Positions 17,737 through 26,052 of a stretch of DNA of 64,000 nt are shown piece after piece; position 1 is the first letter of the stretch, and every line of letters starts with the position of its first letter. The notes below the pieces were generated by a model. That model made no database searches. It saw only the letters and a program-made list of their open reading frames with translations, and was not told the DNA's origin. A program made the position numbers and the translations under genes. Location: NCBI GenBank assembly GCA_934141535.1, contig CAKPCH010000004.1, forward strand, positions 1 through 64,000. Direction: 5' to 3'. This DNA is from an uncultured Bacilli bacterium. Lineage in GTDB: Bacteria > Bacillota_I > Bacilli_A > RF39 > UBA660.

Positions 17737-18285
17737 CTAAATAAGTCTTAATTCATCTTCAGAATAGAAAGGTTTGTTCTTATCTATTCTATCATAAAAT
17801 AATATTCCATCTAAATGATCTATTTCATGTTGGAATGCTATAGAAAGTTCTTCTCTAGCACGCAATTTAATTTTATTACCATCTACATCATATCCTTCAA
17901 CAGTAACTCGTGCATGTCTTTTAACATGTCCTTCAACATCTCTATTAACACTTAAACATCCTTCACCAGCTTCAGCAGCAATCATTTCTTCTGATGAACT
18001 TACAATTTTTGGATTAACCATAACATAATTATTAAATTTACCATCATCATATTCATGTACAATAACAATTATTCTTTCATTTATACCAAGTTGTGGAAAA
18101 GCAAGTCCCATACCTGGTCTTAAATCATATTTTTTTTCTAATTCTTCTATTTGACTGTAAGTTAATTCTTTAATTATTTTATCAATTGTATTTTTATATT
18201 CTTGAGATAAAGGTAGTTTAGCATCTTTGCTAATCATTCTTAATCTTTTATCTTTTTCATCTAATATATTTAATTTCTCAAACAT
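17737..18285 (-). CDS. def: Peptide deformylase
   Basis: A 182-aa type-2 deformylase that removes the formyl group from nascent protein N-termini. Motifs: I is GMGLAFPQLG (variant of GxGLAAxQ), II is EGCLSV with the metal-binding Cys, III is QHEIDHLDG with HExxH. Insertions between motifs are typical of the Gram-positive type 2 enzyme. The ATG at 18285 (MFEKLNIL) is chosen over TTG at 18300, with GGAAGTGAG upstream. Confidence 0.94.
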   Translation of the reverse strand: MFEKLNILDEKDKRLRMISKDAKLPLSQEYKNTIDKIIKELTYSQIEELEKKYDLRPGMGLAFPQLGINERIIVIVHEYDDGKFNNYVMVNPKIVSSSEEMIAAEAGEGCLSVNRDVEGHVKRHARVTVEGYDVDGNKIKLRAREELSIAFQHEIDHLDGILFYDRIDKNKPFYSEDELRLI

Positions 18286-18477
18286 ACGTCTCACTTCCAA
18301 GATGTATTATACCATAAAAATATAAAAATGACCAAATTAAATATAATTATTGTAATTAAATGTAGTATTTGTTAAAATATACTATAGATGAAATCTAATA
18401 GCGGTAGTATTAGTACTTTATTTAAAAATAAAAGAAATGATGCTATACTTAATGTAGGTATGAAAGGATGATATTAT

Positions 18478-18972
18478 ATGGATATTACTATAAAAAATGA
18501 AGAATATCGTTTTGGTTGTAGAACGGTTGCTATTATCTTTAACAATGATATGACAAAAATTTTGGTACAAAAAATAAAAGATATATATATGTTACCAGGT
18601 GGAAGATTACAAATTCTAGAAGATTCTAAAACAGCTATAAAAAGAGAATTAAAGGAAGAATTAAATATAGTTGAACCAGTAAAATTAAAATATAGTACTG
18701 AAAGTTTTTTGATTTTTCCTAATGGACAAAAGTATCATGAACTAGGATATTATTATATTTTACAAATAGATGAAAAAAAGTACGGATTAGATAAAGATGA
18801 TAAAATATTAAATAATGATTATAAACCTGATGGTAATATATATTTTGAATGGATTAAACTTTCAAATATAGATAATTATAAAATTATACCAAAAAACATT
18901 ATTGATAAAATAAAAGAAATTAAATTTATTAATGATGATAAAATAGAACACTTAATTTATAGAGAATTTTAA
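18478..18972 (+). CDS. Nudix hydrolase
   Basis: A 164-aa Nudix protein. The box GGRLQILEDSKTAIKRELKE followed by ELN fits Gx5Ex7REUxEExGU (about residues 40-63). The opening FGCRTVAIIFNND and the tail resemble NTP-pyrophosphatase types, but the substrate cannot be assigned. Monocistronic, behind AAAGGATGAT; the next gene on this strand is ftsW, beyond a remnant region. Confidence 0.85.
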   Translation: MDITIKNEEYRFGCRTVAIIFNNDMTKILVQKIKDIYMLPGGRLQILEDSKTAIKRELKEELNIVEPVKLKYSTESFLIFPNGQKYHELGYYYILQIDEKKYGLDKDDKILNNDYKPDGNIYFEWIKLSNIDNYKIIPKNIIDKIKEIKFINDDKIEHLIYREF

Positions 18973-18989
18973 TTTCATCCATTATTTGA

Positions 18990-19088
18990 AAAATAAATTA
19001 TACCTATAATAAAAATAATGTTCTTGATATAAAACTGTTATATGTATCAATGACAAGAGCACTTCATAAATTAATAATTACAAATTAA
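18990..19088 (+). pseudogene. Remnant of a superfamily-1 helicase C-terminus (HelD/UvrD-like)
   Basis: A 32-codon open frame without a start, ending KLLYVSMTRALHKLIITN and TAA. This is the motif VI region of UvrD/HelD-type helicases (consensus LLYVAxTRAxHxL). Nothing upstream in the 17 bases after the Nudix stop resembles a helicase, so only the last piece is left. It fills most of the first third of the 446-base gap between the Nudix gene and ftsW. Confidence 0.65.
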
Positions 19089-19112
19089 AAAGTCCCTAAA
19101 AAGGGGCTTTAT
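19087..19112 (-). terminator. Terminator of the yjcZ-like gene
   Basis: On the minus strand AAAGCCCC, a T-rich loop and GGGACTTTTT form a hairpin with a T tail, 17 bases after the small gene's stop. Confidence 0.6.
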
Positions 19113-19128
19113 TTATATATAGTTAATA

Positions 19129-19296
19129 CTATCTATTACCATCAAAAGCACGTGCTCCAATTACTATAACAAGAAGGATAAATAATACTAATATAATAGC
19201 TGCTCCATATCCTGTACCATATCCATTACCACCACAATTATTGCATCCACCATAAGGATATCCACCGTATCCTTGATATCCGCCGTAATAATACAT
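19129..19296 (-). CDS. YjcZ-like small sporulation protein
   Basis: A 55-aa protein: a Gly/Tyr-rich N-terminal half with two cysteines (MYYYGGYQGYGG, GGCNNCGG), followed by a hydrophobic helix AAIILVLFILLVIVIGA and a short tail. This matches the YjcZ/YhgG-type family of very small spore-associated proteins (helix VLFILLIIVGA). A strong GGAGG site precedes the ATG. A possible mother-cell promoter lies upstream and a terminator downstream, so it is a complete one-gene unit. Confidence 0.8.
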   Translation of the reverse strand: MYYYGGYQGYGGYPYGGCNNCGGNGYGTGYGAAIILVLFILLVIVIGARAFDGNR

Positions 19297-19329
19297 GAAA
19301 AAACCTCCAATCTAGTCACTATATCATAT

Positions 19330-19362
19330 TATTTTATGTAAAAAATGATAATTAAAAATACC
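19330..19362 (-). promoter_or_regulatory. Possible sigma-E/sigma-K-type promoter of the yjcZ-like gene
   Basis: On the minus strand GGTATTTT (19362-19355) and CATAAAATA (19338-19330) are 16 bases apart, resembling mother-cell promoters (-10 CATAnnnT). In AT-rich DNA such matches arise by chance; support comes from the sporulation-type gene it precedes. Confidence 0.35.
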
Positions 19363-19418
19363 TAGTTGTTGCTCTAATTTTAATAATGTGATATCATTAA
19401 TAAAGAGTAGGTGATAAC

Positions 19419-20588
19419 TTGAAGTTGTTAAAAAATATTAAAAAAACTTTTATTGATATGGATAAAACATTATTTTTTGTTTCTTTAGCGCTTATTGTAT
19501 TTGGAACTCTTAATATAGTAACTGCTTCAAGTAGAGAAGCTGTAGTAAACTTAGATTCTAATATATTTTATTATTTTATAAGACATATGATAATATTATT
19601 TATAAGTACTATAGCATTCTTAATAATACTTCAATATGATACAAAAGAATATAAAAAGTATATTCCATTTATATATTTTTTAATATTAGGTTTAAATATA
19701 TATCTAATACTTAAAGGAGTTACACATAGAGGAGCTTCAAACTGGATCAATCTTAAATTTTTTAAATTTCAACCAAGTGAAGCTGCAAAACCAGTGCTTA
19801 TAGTTATGCTTGCTGTTATGTTTGAAGCATATTATAAAAAGTTAAAGAATGTAAATGAAAGACATGACTTAATAATATGGAGAATACTTGGATATGGACT
19901 AATTATACCTATAATAGTATTTTTACAAAAAGACTTAGGTACTGCTGTTATCCTTGCTGGTATATTTATGGTAATGTTTTTATCAAGTCCAATTTCTGCT
20001 AAAGAAAAGGCAAAATCATTACTTATAGTGGGTGTTATAGGTTTAATTGGGCTTATAATAATGTCATCTATTACAGGATATGTATTATCTAAATCTCAGA
20101 AATCAAGATTAGATTTTTATAATCCATGTTCTAAATATGAAGGAACAGGTTATCAAATTTGTAATGCATTTATTGCTATAAACAATGGAGGTCTTACAGG
20201 AGTTGGTATAGGTAAAAGTACTCAAAAATATTCATATATTCCAGAACCACATACAGATATGGTATTTTCTATAATAGCTGAAGAATATGGTGTTATAGGT
20301 TGTTCATTTATATTTTTAGCTTATATTATAATATTATATAGAATAATAAAATTATCTATGAAAACTAAAAATTTAAAAAATAGATATATTTGTCTTGGAG
20401 TGGCAACCTATATATTTTTACATATATTTATAAATTTAGGTGGACTTTTTGGACTTATACCATTAACTGGGGTTCCATTACCATTTTTAAGTTATGGTGG
20501 AAGTTTTACTTTATCTTTAATATCTTCTTTAGCACTCATTCAAAAAATTCATATAGAATATAAAAATGAGCACATTAAAATAAAATAA
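19419..20588 (+). CDS. FtsW/RodA/SpoVE-family peptidoglycan glycosyltransferase
   Basis: A 389-aa SEDS-family polytopic membrane protein with about ten membrane segments. It polymerises lipid II together with a class B PBP. Motifs: GASNWINLKFFKFQPSE, the catalytic-loop region GLTGVGIGKSTQKYSYIPEP followed by HTDMVFSIIAEE, and PLTGVPLPFLSYGGSF. The YIPEPHTD form suits FtsW or SpoVE more than RodA; which one cannot be decided here. The start is TTG at 19419, with AGGTGA 4-5 bases upstream and no better ATG nearby. Confidence 0.9.
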   Translation: MKLLKNIKKTFIDMDKTLFFVSLALIVFGTLNIVTASSREAVVNLDSNIFYYFIRHMIILFISTIAFLIILQYDTKEYKKYIPFIYFLILGLNIYLILKGVTHRGASNWINLKFFKFQPSEAAKPVLIVMLAVMFEAYYKKLKNVNERHDLIIWRILGYGLIIPIIVFLQKDLGTAVILAGIFMVMFLSSPISAKEKAKSLLIVGVIGLIGLIIMSSITGYVLSKSQKSRLDFYNPCSKYEGTGYQICNAFIAINNGGLTGVGIGKSTQKYSYIPEPHTDMVFSIIAEEYGVIGCSFIFLAYIIILYRIIKLSMKTKNLKNRYICLGVATYIFLHIFINLGGLFGLIPLTGVPLPFLSYGGSFTLSLISSLALIQKIHIEYKNEHIKIK

Positions 20589-20592
20589 AGTA

Positions 20593-20621
20593 TTGCATAT
20601 TCTATAAAAATAGTGTATATT
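20593..20621 (+). promoter_or_regulatory. Sigma-A promoter of rpsO
   Basis: TTGCAT (20593-20598), 17-base spacer, TATATT (20616-20621), about 80 bases before rpsO. Confidence 0.75.
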
Positions 20622-20633
20622 ATTAATGTACTT

Positions 20634-20690
20634 ATTTCTTGGTGATGAAAAACTCCGATTTTTCACTAGGTGTAAGCGAATATATGAAAG
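20634..20690 (+). promoter_or_regulatory. Putative S15 autoregulatory leader
   Basis: The untranslated leader holds a strong hairpin, GTGATGAAAAA / TTTTTCACTAG with loop CTCCGA, followed by GGTGTAAGCGAA and then the AAAGGAGA ribosome-binding site. Bacilli rpsO leaders fold into a structure bound by S15 to repress translation. The match is by position and hairpin only. Confidence 0.45.
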
Positions 20691-20700
20691 GAGAATTTAA

Positions 20701-20970
20701 ATGGCTTTAACAAAAGAAAGAAAAGCAGAATTAGTTAAAAAATTTGGTGCTAATGAAACTGATACAGGTTCTATAGAAGTTCAAATTGCTATTTTAACTG
20801 AAGAAATTAATGCTTTAACTGAACACTTTAAAACTCACAAACAAGATAATCATTCTAAACGTGGGCTTTTACATAAAGTTGGTCAAAGAAAAAGCTTACT
20901 TAATTATTTAATTAAAAACGATGTTACTAGATATCGTAAAGTAGTTAAAGAATTAGGATTAAGAAAATAA
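20701..20970 (+). CDS. rpsO: 30S ribosomal protein S15
   Basis: An 89-aa S15, full length. It starts MALTKERKAELVKKFG, contains DTGSIEVQIAILTEEI and HKQDNHSKRGLLHKVGQRK, and ends RYRKVVKELGLRK. It binds the 16S rRNA central domain. It has its own promoter and structured leader, and pnp follows after a terminator-like hairpin, giving the classic rpsO-pnp arrangement. Confidence 0.98.
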   Translation: MALTKERKAELVKKFGANETDTGSIEVQIAILTEEINALTEHFKTHKQDNHSKRGLLHKVGQRKSLLNYLIKNDVTRYRKVVKELGLRK

Positions 20971-20984
20971 TTATTAATAAAAAC

Positions 20985-21012
20985 GTAGACACTTTTTTTG
21001 AGTGTCTTTTAA
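20985..21012 (+). terminator. rpsO terminator/attenuator
   Basis: AGACACT, a T-rich loop and AGTGTCT followed by TTTT, between rpsO and pnp. Confidence 0.7.
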
Positions 21013-21032
21013 TTTGAATAGAAGGAGGATTT

Positions 21033-23162
21033 ATGAAAAAAGTATTCGAATTAGATTTTAGAGGAAGAAAGTTAATAGTAGAAACTGGTGAACTTGCTAA
21101 GCAAGCTAGTGGAGCAGTATTAGTAAGATATGGAGATACTGTTGTATTATCTACAGTAGTTGTTAGTAAGAGTGCTAATGTACTTAGTGATTTCTTTCCA
21201 TTAATGGTTTTATACCAAGAAAAATTATATTCAGTAGGTAAGATACCTGGTGGATTTATTAAAAGGGAAGGAAGACCTACAGAATCAGCTACACTTGCAG
21301 CTCGTATGATTGATAGACCAATGCGTCCAATGTTCCCTGAGGATTTTAAAAATGAGGTACAAATTGTAAATACTGTACTTTCAGTAGATCCAGATAATTC
21401 TCCAGAACTTGCAGCTATGTTTGGTTCTTCACTTTGTACAAGCATATCTAAAATACCATTTGATGGTCCAATAGCGGGTGTTAAGGTAGGTAGAGTTAAT
21501 GGTGAATTTATAATTAATCCAACTGTAGAACAAACTGCTTTAACTGATATTGAACTTACTGTAGCAGGTACTAGTGAAGCTATAAATATGGTTGAAGCAG
21601 GTGCTAAAGAAGTTAATGAAGATGATATGTTAGAAGCTTTAATGTTTGGTCATGAAGCAGTTAAAGAATTATGTGAATTCCAAAAACAAATAGTTAGTGA
21701 AATAGGTCAAGAAAAAATGGAATATGAAGTATTACCTATAAGTGATGAGGTAAGAGAAGAAGTAACTAATTATTGTTCTAAAGCACTTGATGAAGCACTT
21801 CGTATTAAAGATAAATTAACTAAGTATAATACAATTGATGCATTAGAAGAAGAAATAGTAGCAAAATTTGAAGAAGAGAATAAAGAATTAGAACAAGAAG
21901 AATTAAATAAATTATTAACTAGTGTAAAATTAGTATTTGGTCAAATAGAATATAATTTATTTAGATCTATAGTAGTTAAGGAACACATGCGTGCAGATGG
22001 TCGTGCGATGAATGAGATTAGACCAATTTCAACAGATATAGATTTACTTCCAAGAACACATGGTTCAGCACTTTTTACTCGTGGTGAGACACAAAGTTTA
22101 AGTGTTACTACACTAGGAGCACTTGGTGAACATCAAATATTAGATGGACTTGATTTAGAAACAGAAAAAAGATTTATGTTACATTACAATTTCCCACAAT
22201 TCTCAGTTGGTGAAACTGGAAGATATGGAGCACCTGGTAGACGTGAAATTGGACATGGAGCACTTGGTGAAAGAGCACTTCTTCAAGTTATACCAAGTGA
22301 AGATGAATTCCCATATACAATACGTGTAGTATCTGAAATATTAGAATCCAATGGTTCATCATCACAAGCAAGTATATGTGCTGGATGTATGAGTTTAATG
22401 GCAGCAGGTGTACCAATTAAAGCACCCGTTGCTGGGATTGCTATGGGATTAATTACTTATGGAAAAGATTATACAATCTTAACAGATATTCAAGGTATGG
22501 AAGATCATTTAGGAGATATGGACTTTAAAGTAGCAGGTACAAAGGACGGTATATGTGCTCTTCAAATGGATATTAAAATAAAAGGAATTACTAAAGATAT
22601 ATTGAAAGAAGCTTTAGCACAAGCTAAAGAAGCAAGATTACAAATACTAGATAAGATAACTGCACAAATTAAAGAACCTCGTAGTGAAGTTAGTAAATAT
22701 GCTCCAAAAACTTTAACTTTTAAAATAGATCCAAATAAGATAAAAGAAGTTATAGGTAAAGGTGGAGAAACTATTACTAGAATTATACTAGAAGCATCAG
22801 GAGTTACTGCAGTTAATGATCCTTTAGCAGTTAAAGTAGATTTAGAAGATGATGGTAGAGTAATTATTTATCATACTGATAAAGACATAATAGAACGTAC
22901 TGCTAATATGATTAAAGATATAGTAAGGACACCAGAAGAAGGTAAAATATATAATGCTAAAGTAGTAAAAATAATTGATGCAGGATGTTTTGTAGAAATT
23001 TGGCCAGGATGTGAAGGAATGGTACATATTTCAGAACTTGATACAAAAAGAGTAGAACAAGTTAGTGATATAGTAAAAGAAGGAGACGAAATAATCGTTA
23101 AATGCTTAGGCTATGATAAACGTGGTAGACTTAACTTTTCTAGAAAAGCAGCTATAAAATAG
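21033..23162 (+). CDS. pnp: Polyribonucleotide nucleotidyltransferase (PNPase)
   Basis: A 709-aa phosphorolytic 3'-5' exoribonuclease of the RNA degradosome. It has two RNase PH domains (first: KIPGGFIKREGRPTESATL; second: HGSALFTRGETQSLSVTTLG), a KH domain (KEVIGKGGETITRI, about residue 570) and an S1 domain at the C-terminus (KVVKIIDAGCFVEI, GCEGMVHISEL). Length and domain order are complete. AGAAGGAGG precedes the ATG. Confidence 0.97.
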   Translation: MKKVFELDFRGRKLIVETGELAKQASGAVLVRYGDTVVLSTVVVSKSANVLSDFFPLMVLYQEKLYSVGKIPGGFIKREGRPTESATLAARMIDRPMRPMFPEDFKNEVQIVNTVLSVDPDNSPELAAMFGSSLCTSISKIPFDGPIAGVKVGRVNGEFIINPTVEQTALTDIELTVAGTSEAINMVEAGAKEVNEDDMLEALMFGHEAVKELCEFQKQIVSEIGQEKMEYEVLPISDEVREEVTNYCSKALDEALRIKDKLTKYNTIDALEEEIVAKFEEENKELEQEELNKLLTSVKLVFGQIEYNLFRSIVVKEHMRADGRAMNEIRPISTDIDLLPRTHGSALFTRGETQSLSVTTLGALGEHQILDGLDLETEKRFMLHYNFPQFSVGETGRYGAPGRREIGHGALGERALLQVIPSEDEFPYTIRVVSEILESNGSSSQASICAGCMSLMAAGVPIKAPVAGIAMGLITYGKDYTILTDIQGMEDHLGDMDFKVAGTKDGICALQMDIKIKGITKDILKEALAQAKEARLQILDKITAQIKEPRSEVSKYAPKTLTFKIDPNKIKEVIGKGGETITRIILEASGVTAVNDPLAVKVDLEDDGRVIIYHTDKDIIERTANMIKDIVRTPEEGKIYNAKVVKIIDAGCFVEIWPGCEGMVHISELDTKRVEQVSDIVKEGDEIIVKCLGYDKRGRLNFSRKAAIK

Positions 23163-23176
23163 TTGCTTTTTTTTAT
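23143..23176 (+). terminator. pnp terminator overlapping the coding end
   Basis: AAAGCAGCTAT and ATAGTTGCTTT form a stem (one G-U pair) with a poly-T tail. The left arm encodes the final residues of PNPase. Confidence 0.75.
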
Positions 23177-23211
23177 CAAAAATAGTATTATATATGAACA
23201 GGAGATGAATT

Positions 23212-23856
23212 ATGAAATTAAATAATATTTTTTTAGCAAAGGCTTATAAGTGTAGTGCTATAGATAATGAAGGTAGTGTATTTCTATTTGATGGAAATGT
23301 AGTAGTAAGTAGAACTATAACTAAAAAATATGTTGATTTAAAAACAGGAGATAAATATAATATTATTTCAGCAAAATCAGAAGTTGGAGATATAGTAATA
23401 GATCCAGCAAGTTTAATACAATATAGTCCTAGTTTAGATGAAGAGAGAACTTTAGCAATCATTAAACCAGATGGTCTTAAATATACAGGTCAAATTATAG
23501 ATATGATTTATGAAAATGGTTTAAGAATAGCTAAATATGATGTAAGGCTTCTTGATGAAGATATATTAAAAGAACACTATTCTCATTTAATAGATAAACC
23601 TTTTTATCCAGCACTTAGAGATTATATGATGAGTGGACCAGTTGCTATTATGGTATTAGAAGGTAAGTATGCAGTAAATAAATTTAGAACTTTAATGGGA
23701 CCTACAGATGCATCTAAAGCTCCTAAAAATACTATTAGAGGTTTATTTGGTACCGATATTACTAGAAATGCTATTCATGGATCAGACTCAGTAGAAAATG
23801 CAGAAATAGAAATAAATAGATTCTTTAAAGAAAAGCAAAAAACTATTAAGCGTTAA
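23212..23856 (+). CDS. ndk: Nucleoside diphosphate kinase with an N-terminal extension
   Basis: A 214-aa protein. Residues from about 78 form a complete NDK domain: ERTLAIIKPDGLKY, the Kpn-loop region LMGPTDASKAPKNTIRG, and NAIHGSDSVENAEIEINRFF with the phosphorylated His. The enzyme transfers gamma-phosphate between nucleotides. The first ~75 residues are an extra domain (beta-rich, no membrane segment) that I do not recognise; ordinary NDKs are 130-150 aa. The ATG follows CAGGAGATG, and no other good start lies near residue 75, so the extension looks genuine. Confidence 0.88.
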   Translation: MKLNNIFLAKAYKCSAIDNEGSVFLFDGNVVVSRTITKKYVDLKTGDKYNIISAKSEVGDIVIDPASLIQYSPSLDEERTLAIIKPDGLKYTGQIIDMIYENGLRIAKYDVRLLDEDILKEHYSHLIDKPFYPALRDYMMSGPVAIMVLEGKYAVNKFRTLMGPTDASKAPKNTIRGLFGTDITRNAIHGSDSVENAEIEINRFFKEKQKTIKR

Positions 23857-23887
23857 GCGTTAAGCATTAACCTAATAGTTTTTTTAT
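23838..23887. terminator. Convergent terminator with TTAAGC direct repeats
   Basis: AAAACTATTA and TAATAGTTTT flank a loop holding the tandem hexamers TTAAGCG, TTAAGCG and TTAAGCA. T runs on both sides can serve ndk (+) and the HIT gene (-). Confidence 0.65.
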
Positions 23888-24276
23888 TTATTTAATTTAT
23901 CATAAATATTTTTAACATCATTAATATATTCACTATGTTTAATCATTTCGATACTTTTCTTATCCTTATAATAAGGTTTTAAATGTAAGTGATAATGTTT
24001 AACTTCTTGAACAACTCCATTATTTTGAAGAAAAGATATACCATCGCAATGTAATTTTTCTTCTAACTCTTTTTTTAACTTTTTAGAACAAGAAATAACT
24101 TTATTTAAAGTATAATCATCTATATCATCTAAATCAGTAAAATGTTTTTTTGGAATAATTAATGTATGTCCATCACTATCTGGATTAATATCTAAAAAAG
24201 CAAGAACATCATCATCTTCCATTATTTTAAAACATGGTATTTCACCATTAACTATTTTACAAAATATACAGTCCAT
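23884..24276 (-). CDS. HIT-family nucleotide hydrolase
   Basis: A 130-aa histidine-triad protein with MDCIFCKIVNGEIP at the start, HTLIIPKKHFTDLDD in the core and the catalytic triad HYHLHLKP near residue 100. HIT proteins hydrolyse nucleoside phosphoramidates or dinucleotides. The ATG at 24276 follows GGAGGATGA; an upstream ATG at 24411 would add 45 residues with no family counterpart. Confidence 0.92.
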   Translation of the reverse strand: MDCIFCKIVNGEIPCFKIMEDDDVLAFLDINPDSDGHTLIIPKKHFTDLDDIDDYTLNKVISCSKKLKKELEEKLHCDGISFLQNNGVVQEVKHYHLHLKPYYKDKKSIEMIKHSEYINDVKNIYDKLNK

Positions 24277-24463
24277 ATAATCATCCTCCAATATAATTTT
24301 AACAAATATTTTAATTAATGTCACTAAAAAATAAAAACAATCATAAGATTGTTTGATGTGAATACTGCGAATATTCATGATATTATGATAAATAACAAAA
24401 ATTTTAATCATTTAACTTTAAAAAAATAGATTTTTTTAGTATAATTATAAAGGAGATGAGACT

Positions 24464-25255
24464 ATGAATACATTAAAAATAGAAAATTTAACAGTTTCAG
24501 TAGAAAATAAAATAATACTACATGATTTTAACTTAGTAATTAATAGTGGTGAGATACATGTATTAATGGGTGTTAATGGTATAGGTAAAAGTACCCTTAC
24601 TAAAGTTATTATGGGTGATCCTAATTATAAGATTGAAAAAGGATCTATATACTATAATGATGTTTTAATAAATAATTTAAGTGTTGATGAAAGAAGTAGA
24701 TTAGGTATATTTTTAGGTATGCAACTACCTTTAGAAATAGAAGGAGTTAGTAATGCTGATTTCTTAAGAAGTGCTGTTAGTATTAGAGAAAAAGAAAAGT
24801 TTAAATTATTTGATTTTATAAAAGAAATAGATAATACAGTTAAGTTTTTATCTATGAAAGAAGATATGATACATAGAGGTATTAATCAAGGATTTAGTGG
24901 TGGAGAGCGTAAGAAAAATGAGATACTTCAAATGTATATATTAAAGCCATCACTTGTTATGCTTGATGAAATAGATTCAGGACTTGATGTAGATAGTTTA
25001 AAAATAGTTGGAGAAGCAATTTATTCATACTATAAAAAATATAATCCAGGTATCTTATTAATAACACACTATCAAAGATTATTGGACTATATAAAACCAA
25101 CTCACGTACATATAATAGATAATGGAAATATAGTTTTAACAGGTAATGCAGATTTAGTAAAAGAAATAGAAAAAAATGGATTTAAAAATAATAATGTAAA
25201 AAAAATTAATTCTATTGGTACATGTGCAGTAAAGGAAAAACTAAGTCATGAATAA
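24464..25255 (+). CDS. sufC: SUF Fe-S assembly ATPase SufC
   Basis: A 263-aa ABC-type ATPase of the SUF scaffold complex. Walker A is GVNGIGKSTLTKVI, the Q-loop region is GIFLGMQLPLEIEGV, the signature is GFSGGERKKNEI, Walker B is PSLVMLDEIDSGLDVD, and the H-loop is LLITHYQRLL. It drives conformational change of SufB/D. AAAGGAGATG precedes the ATG. First gene of the operon; overlaps the next by 8 bases. Confidence 0.95.
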   Translation: MNTLKIENLTVSVENKIILHDFNLVINSGEIHVLMGVNGIGKSTLTKVIMGDPNYKIEKGSIYYNDVLINNLSVDERSRLGIFLGMQLPLEIEGVSNADFLRSAVSIREKEKFKLFDFIKEIDNTVKFLSMKEDMIHRGINQGFSGGERKKNEILQMYILKPSLVMLDEIDSGLDVDSLKIVGEAIYSYYKKYNPGILLITHYQRLLDYIKPTHVHIIDNGNIVLTGNADLVKEIEKNGFKNNNVKKINSIGTCAVKEKLSHE

Positions 25256-26048
25256 AATAAGAATAGTTAATGATAATTTAGAAAATTTATCATTAAATAA
25301 AGGAATAAATATAGAATATATAAAAAAAGAATGTTTATTTGGTATAAATGAAATAAAAATAAATGTTGTAAAAAATACTAATCTTGATATAGATATAGAT
25401 TTAAAAGAAGATACAAAGTTAAATTTTAATATTATAGTAGCTGCTAATGTTAATTTAAATTTAAATATATTAACTAAAGGTAGTACTGGTAAAATTCAAT
25501 ATAAATATAAATTAAATGAAAATAGTATGTGCAACGTATTTAAATTTCAAAATGTAGATAAGATTAAAGAAATGATAATAGCAGATTTAAATGGTATTAA
25601 TGCTTCTTTTATATATAATTTTAAAACTATAAGTAATCAAAAAGAAACATATGATTTTCATATATTCCATAATGCTAAAGATACTATAAGTAATATTAAA
25701 AATAATGGTGTATGTATTGATGAGGGTGTTATTATATATCAAGTATCATCATTTGTTCCTAAAAATATAACTGGTTGTATAGTTAACCAAAATAATAGAA
25801 TTATTAATTTAACAAATAATAAATCCGAAATTAAACCTAATTTATATATAGATTGTAATGATGTAACAGCTTCTCATTCAGCACTTATAGGTAAGTTTAG
25901 TGATGAAGAGATGTTTTATATACAAAGTAGGGGTATTGATTATAAGAGTGCTATTAAACTACTTATAACTGGTTTTTTAACTAGTGATATAAGTAATGCT
26001 AAAATAACTAAAAATATATTAAGAAATATTAATAAGTATTGGAGGTGA
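25248..26048 (+). CDS. sufD: Short SufB/SufD-family scaffold protein
   Basis: A 266-aa member of the SufBD beta-helix family. The C-terminal part is recognisable: TASHSALIGKFSDEEMFYIQ then SRGIDYKSAIKLLITGF, the family's FYLxSRGxxxxxAxxLLxxGF. It is much shorter than typical SufD (about 430 aa) or SufB (about 465 aa). As the only SufB/D-type gene in the operon it may form a homodimeric scaffold with SufC. Calling it SufD rather than SufB rests on position (sufC-D-S) and length, not on a firm residue signature. Confidence 0.8.
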   Translation: MNKIRIVNDNLENLSLNKGINIEYIKKECLFGINEIKINVVKNTNLDIDIDLKEDTKLNFNIIVAANVNLNLNILTKGSTGKIQYKYKLNENSMCNVFKFQNVDKIKEMIIADLNGINASFIYNFKTISNQKETYDFHIFHNAKDTISNIKNNGVCIDEGVIIYQVSSFVPKNITGCIVNQNNRIINLTNNKSEIKPNLYIDCNDVTASHSALIGKFSDEEMFYIQSRGIDYKSAIKLLITGFLTSDISNAKITKNILRNINKYWR

Positions 26049-26052
26049 AAAT

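Noticed and set aside
22842..23027. Minus-strand frame inside pnp.
   Set aside because: Tyr/Phe/Ser-rich composition typical of antisense reading; pnp is certain here.
24350..24385. TGAATA...TATTCA inverted repeat upstream of sufC as an iron or redox operator.
   Set aside because: Only a 6-bp arm in AT-rich DNA, with no match to a specific known operator; too weak to list.
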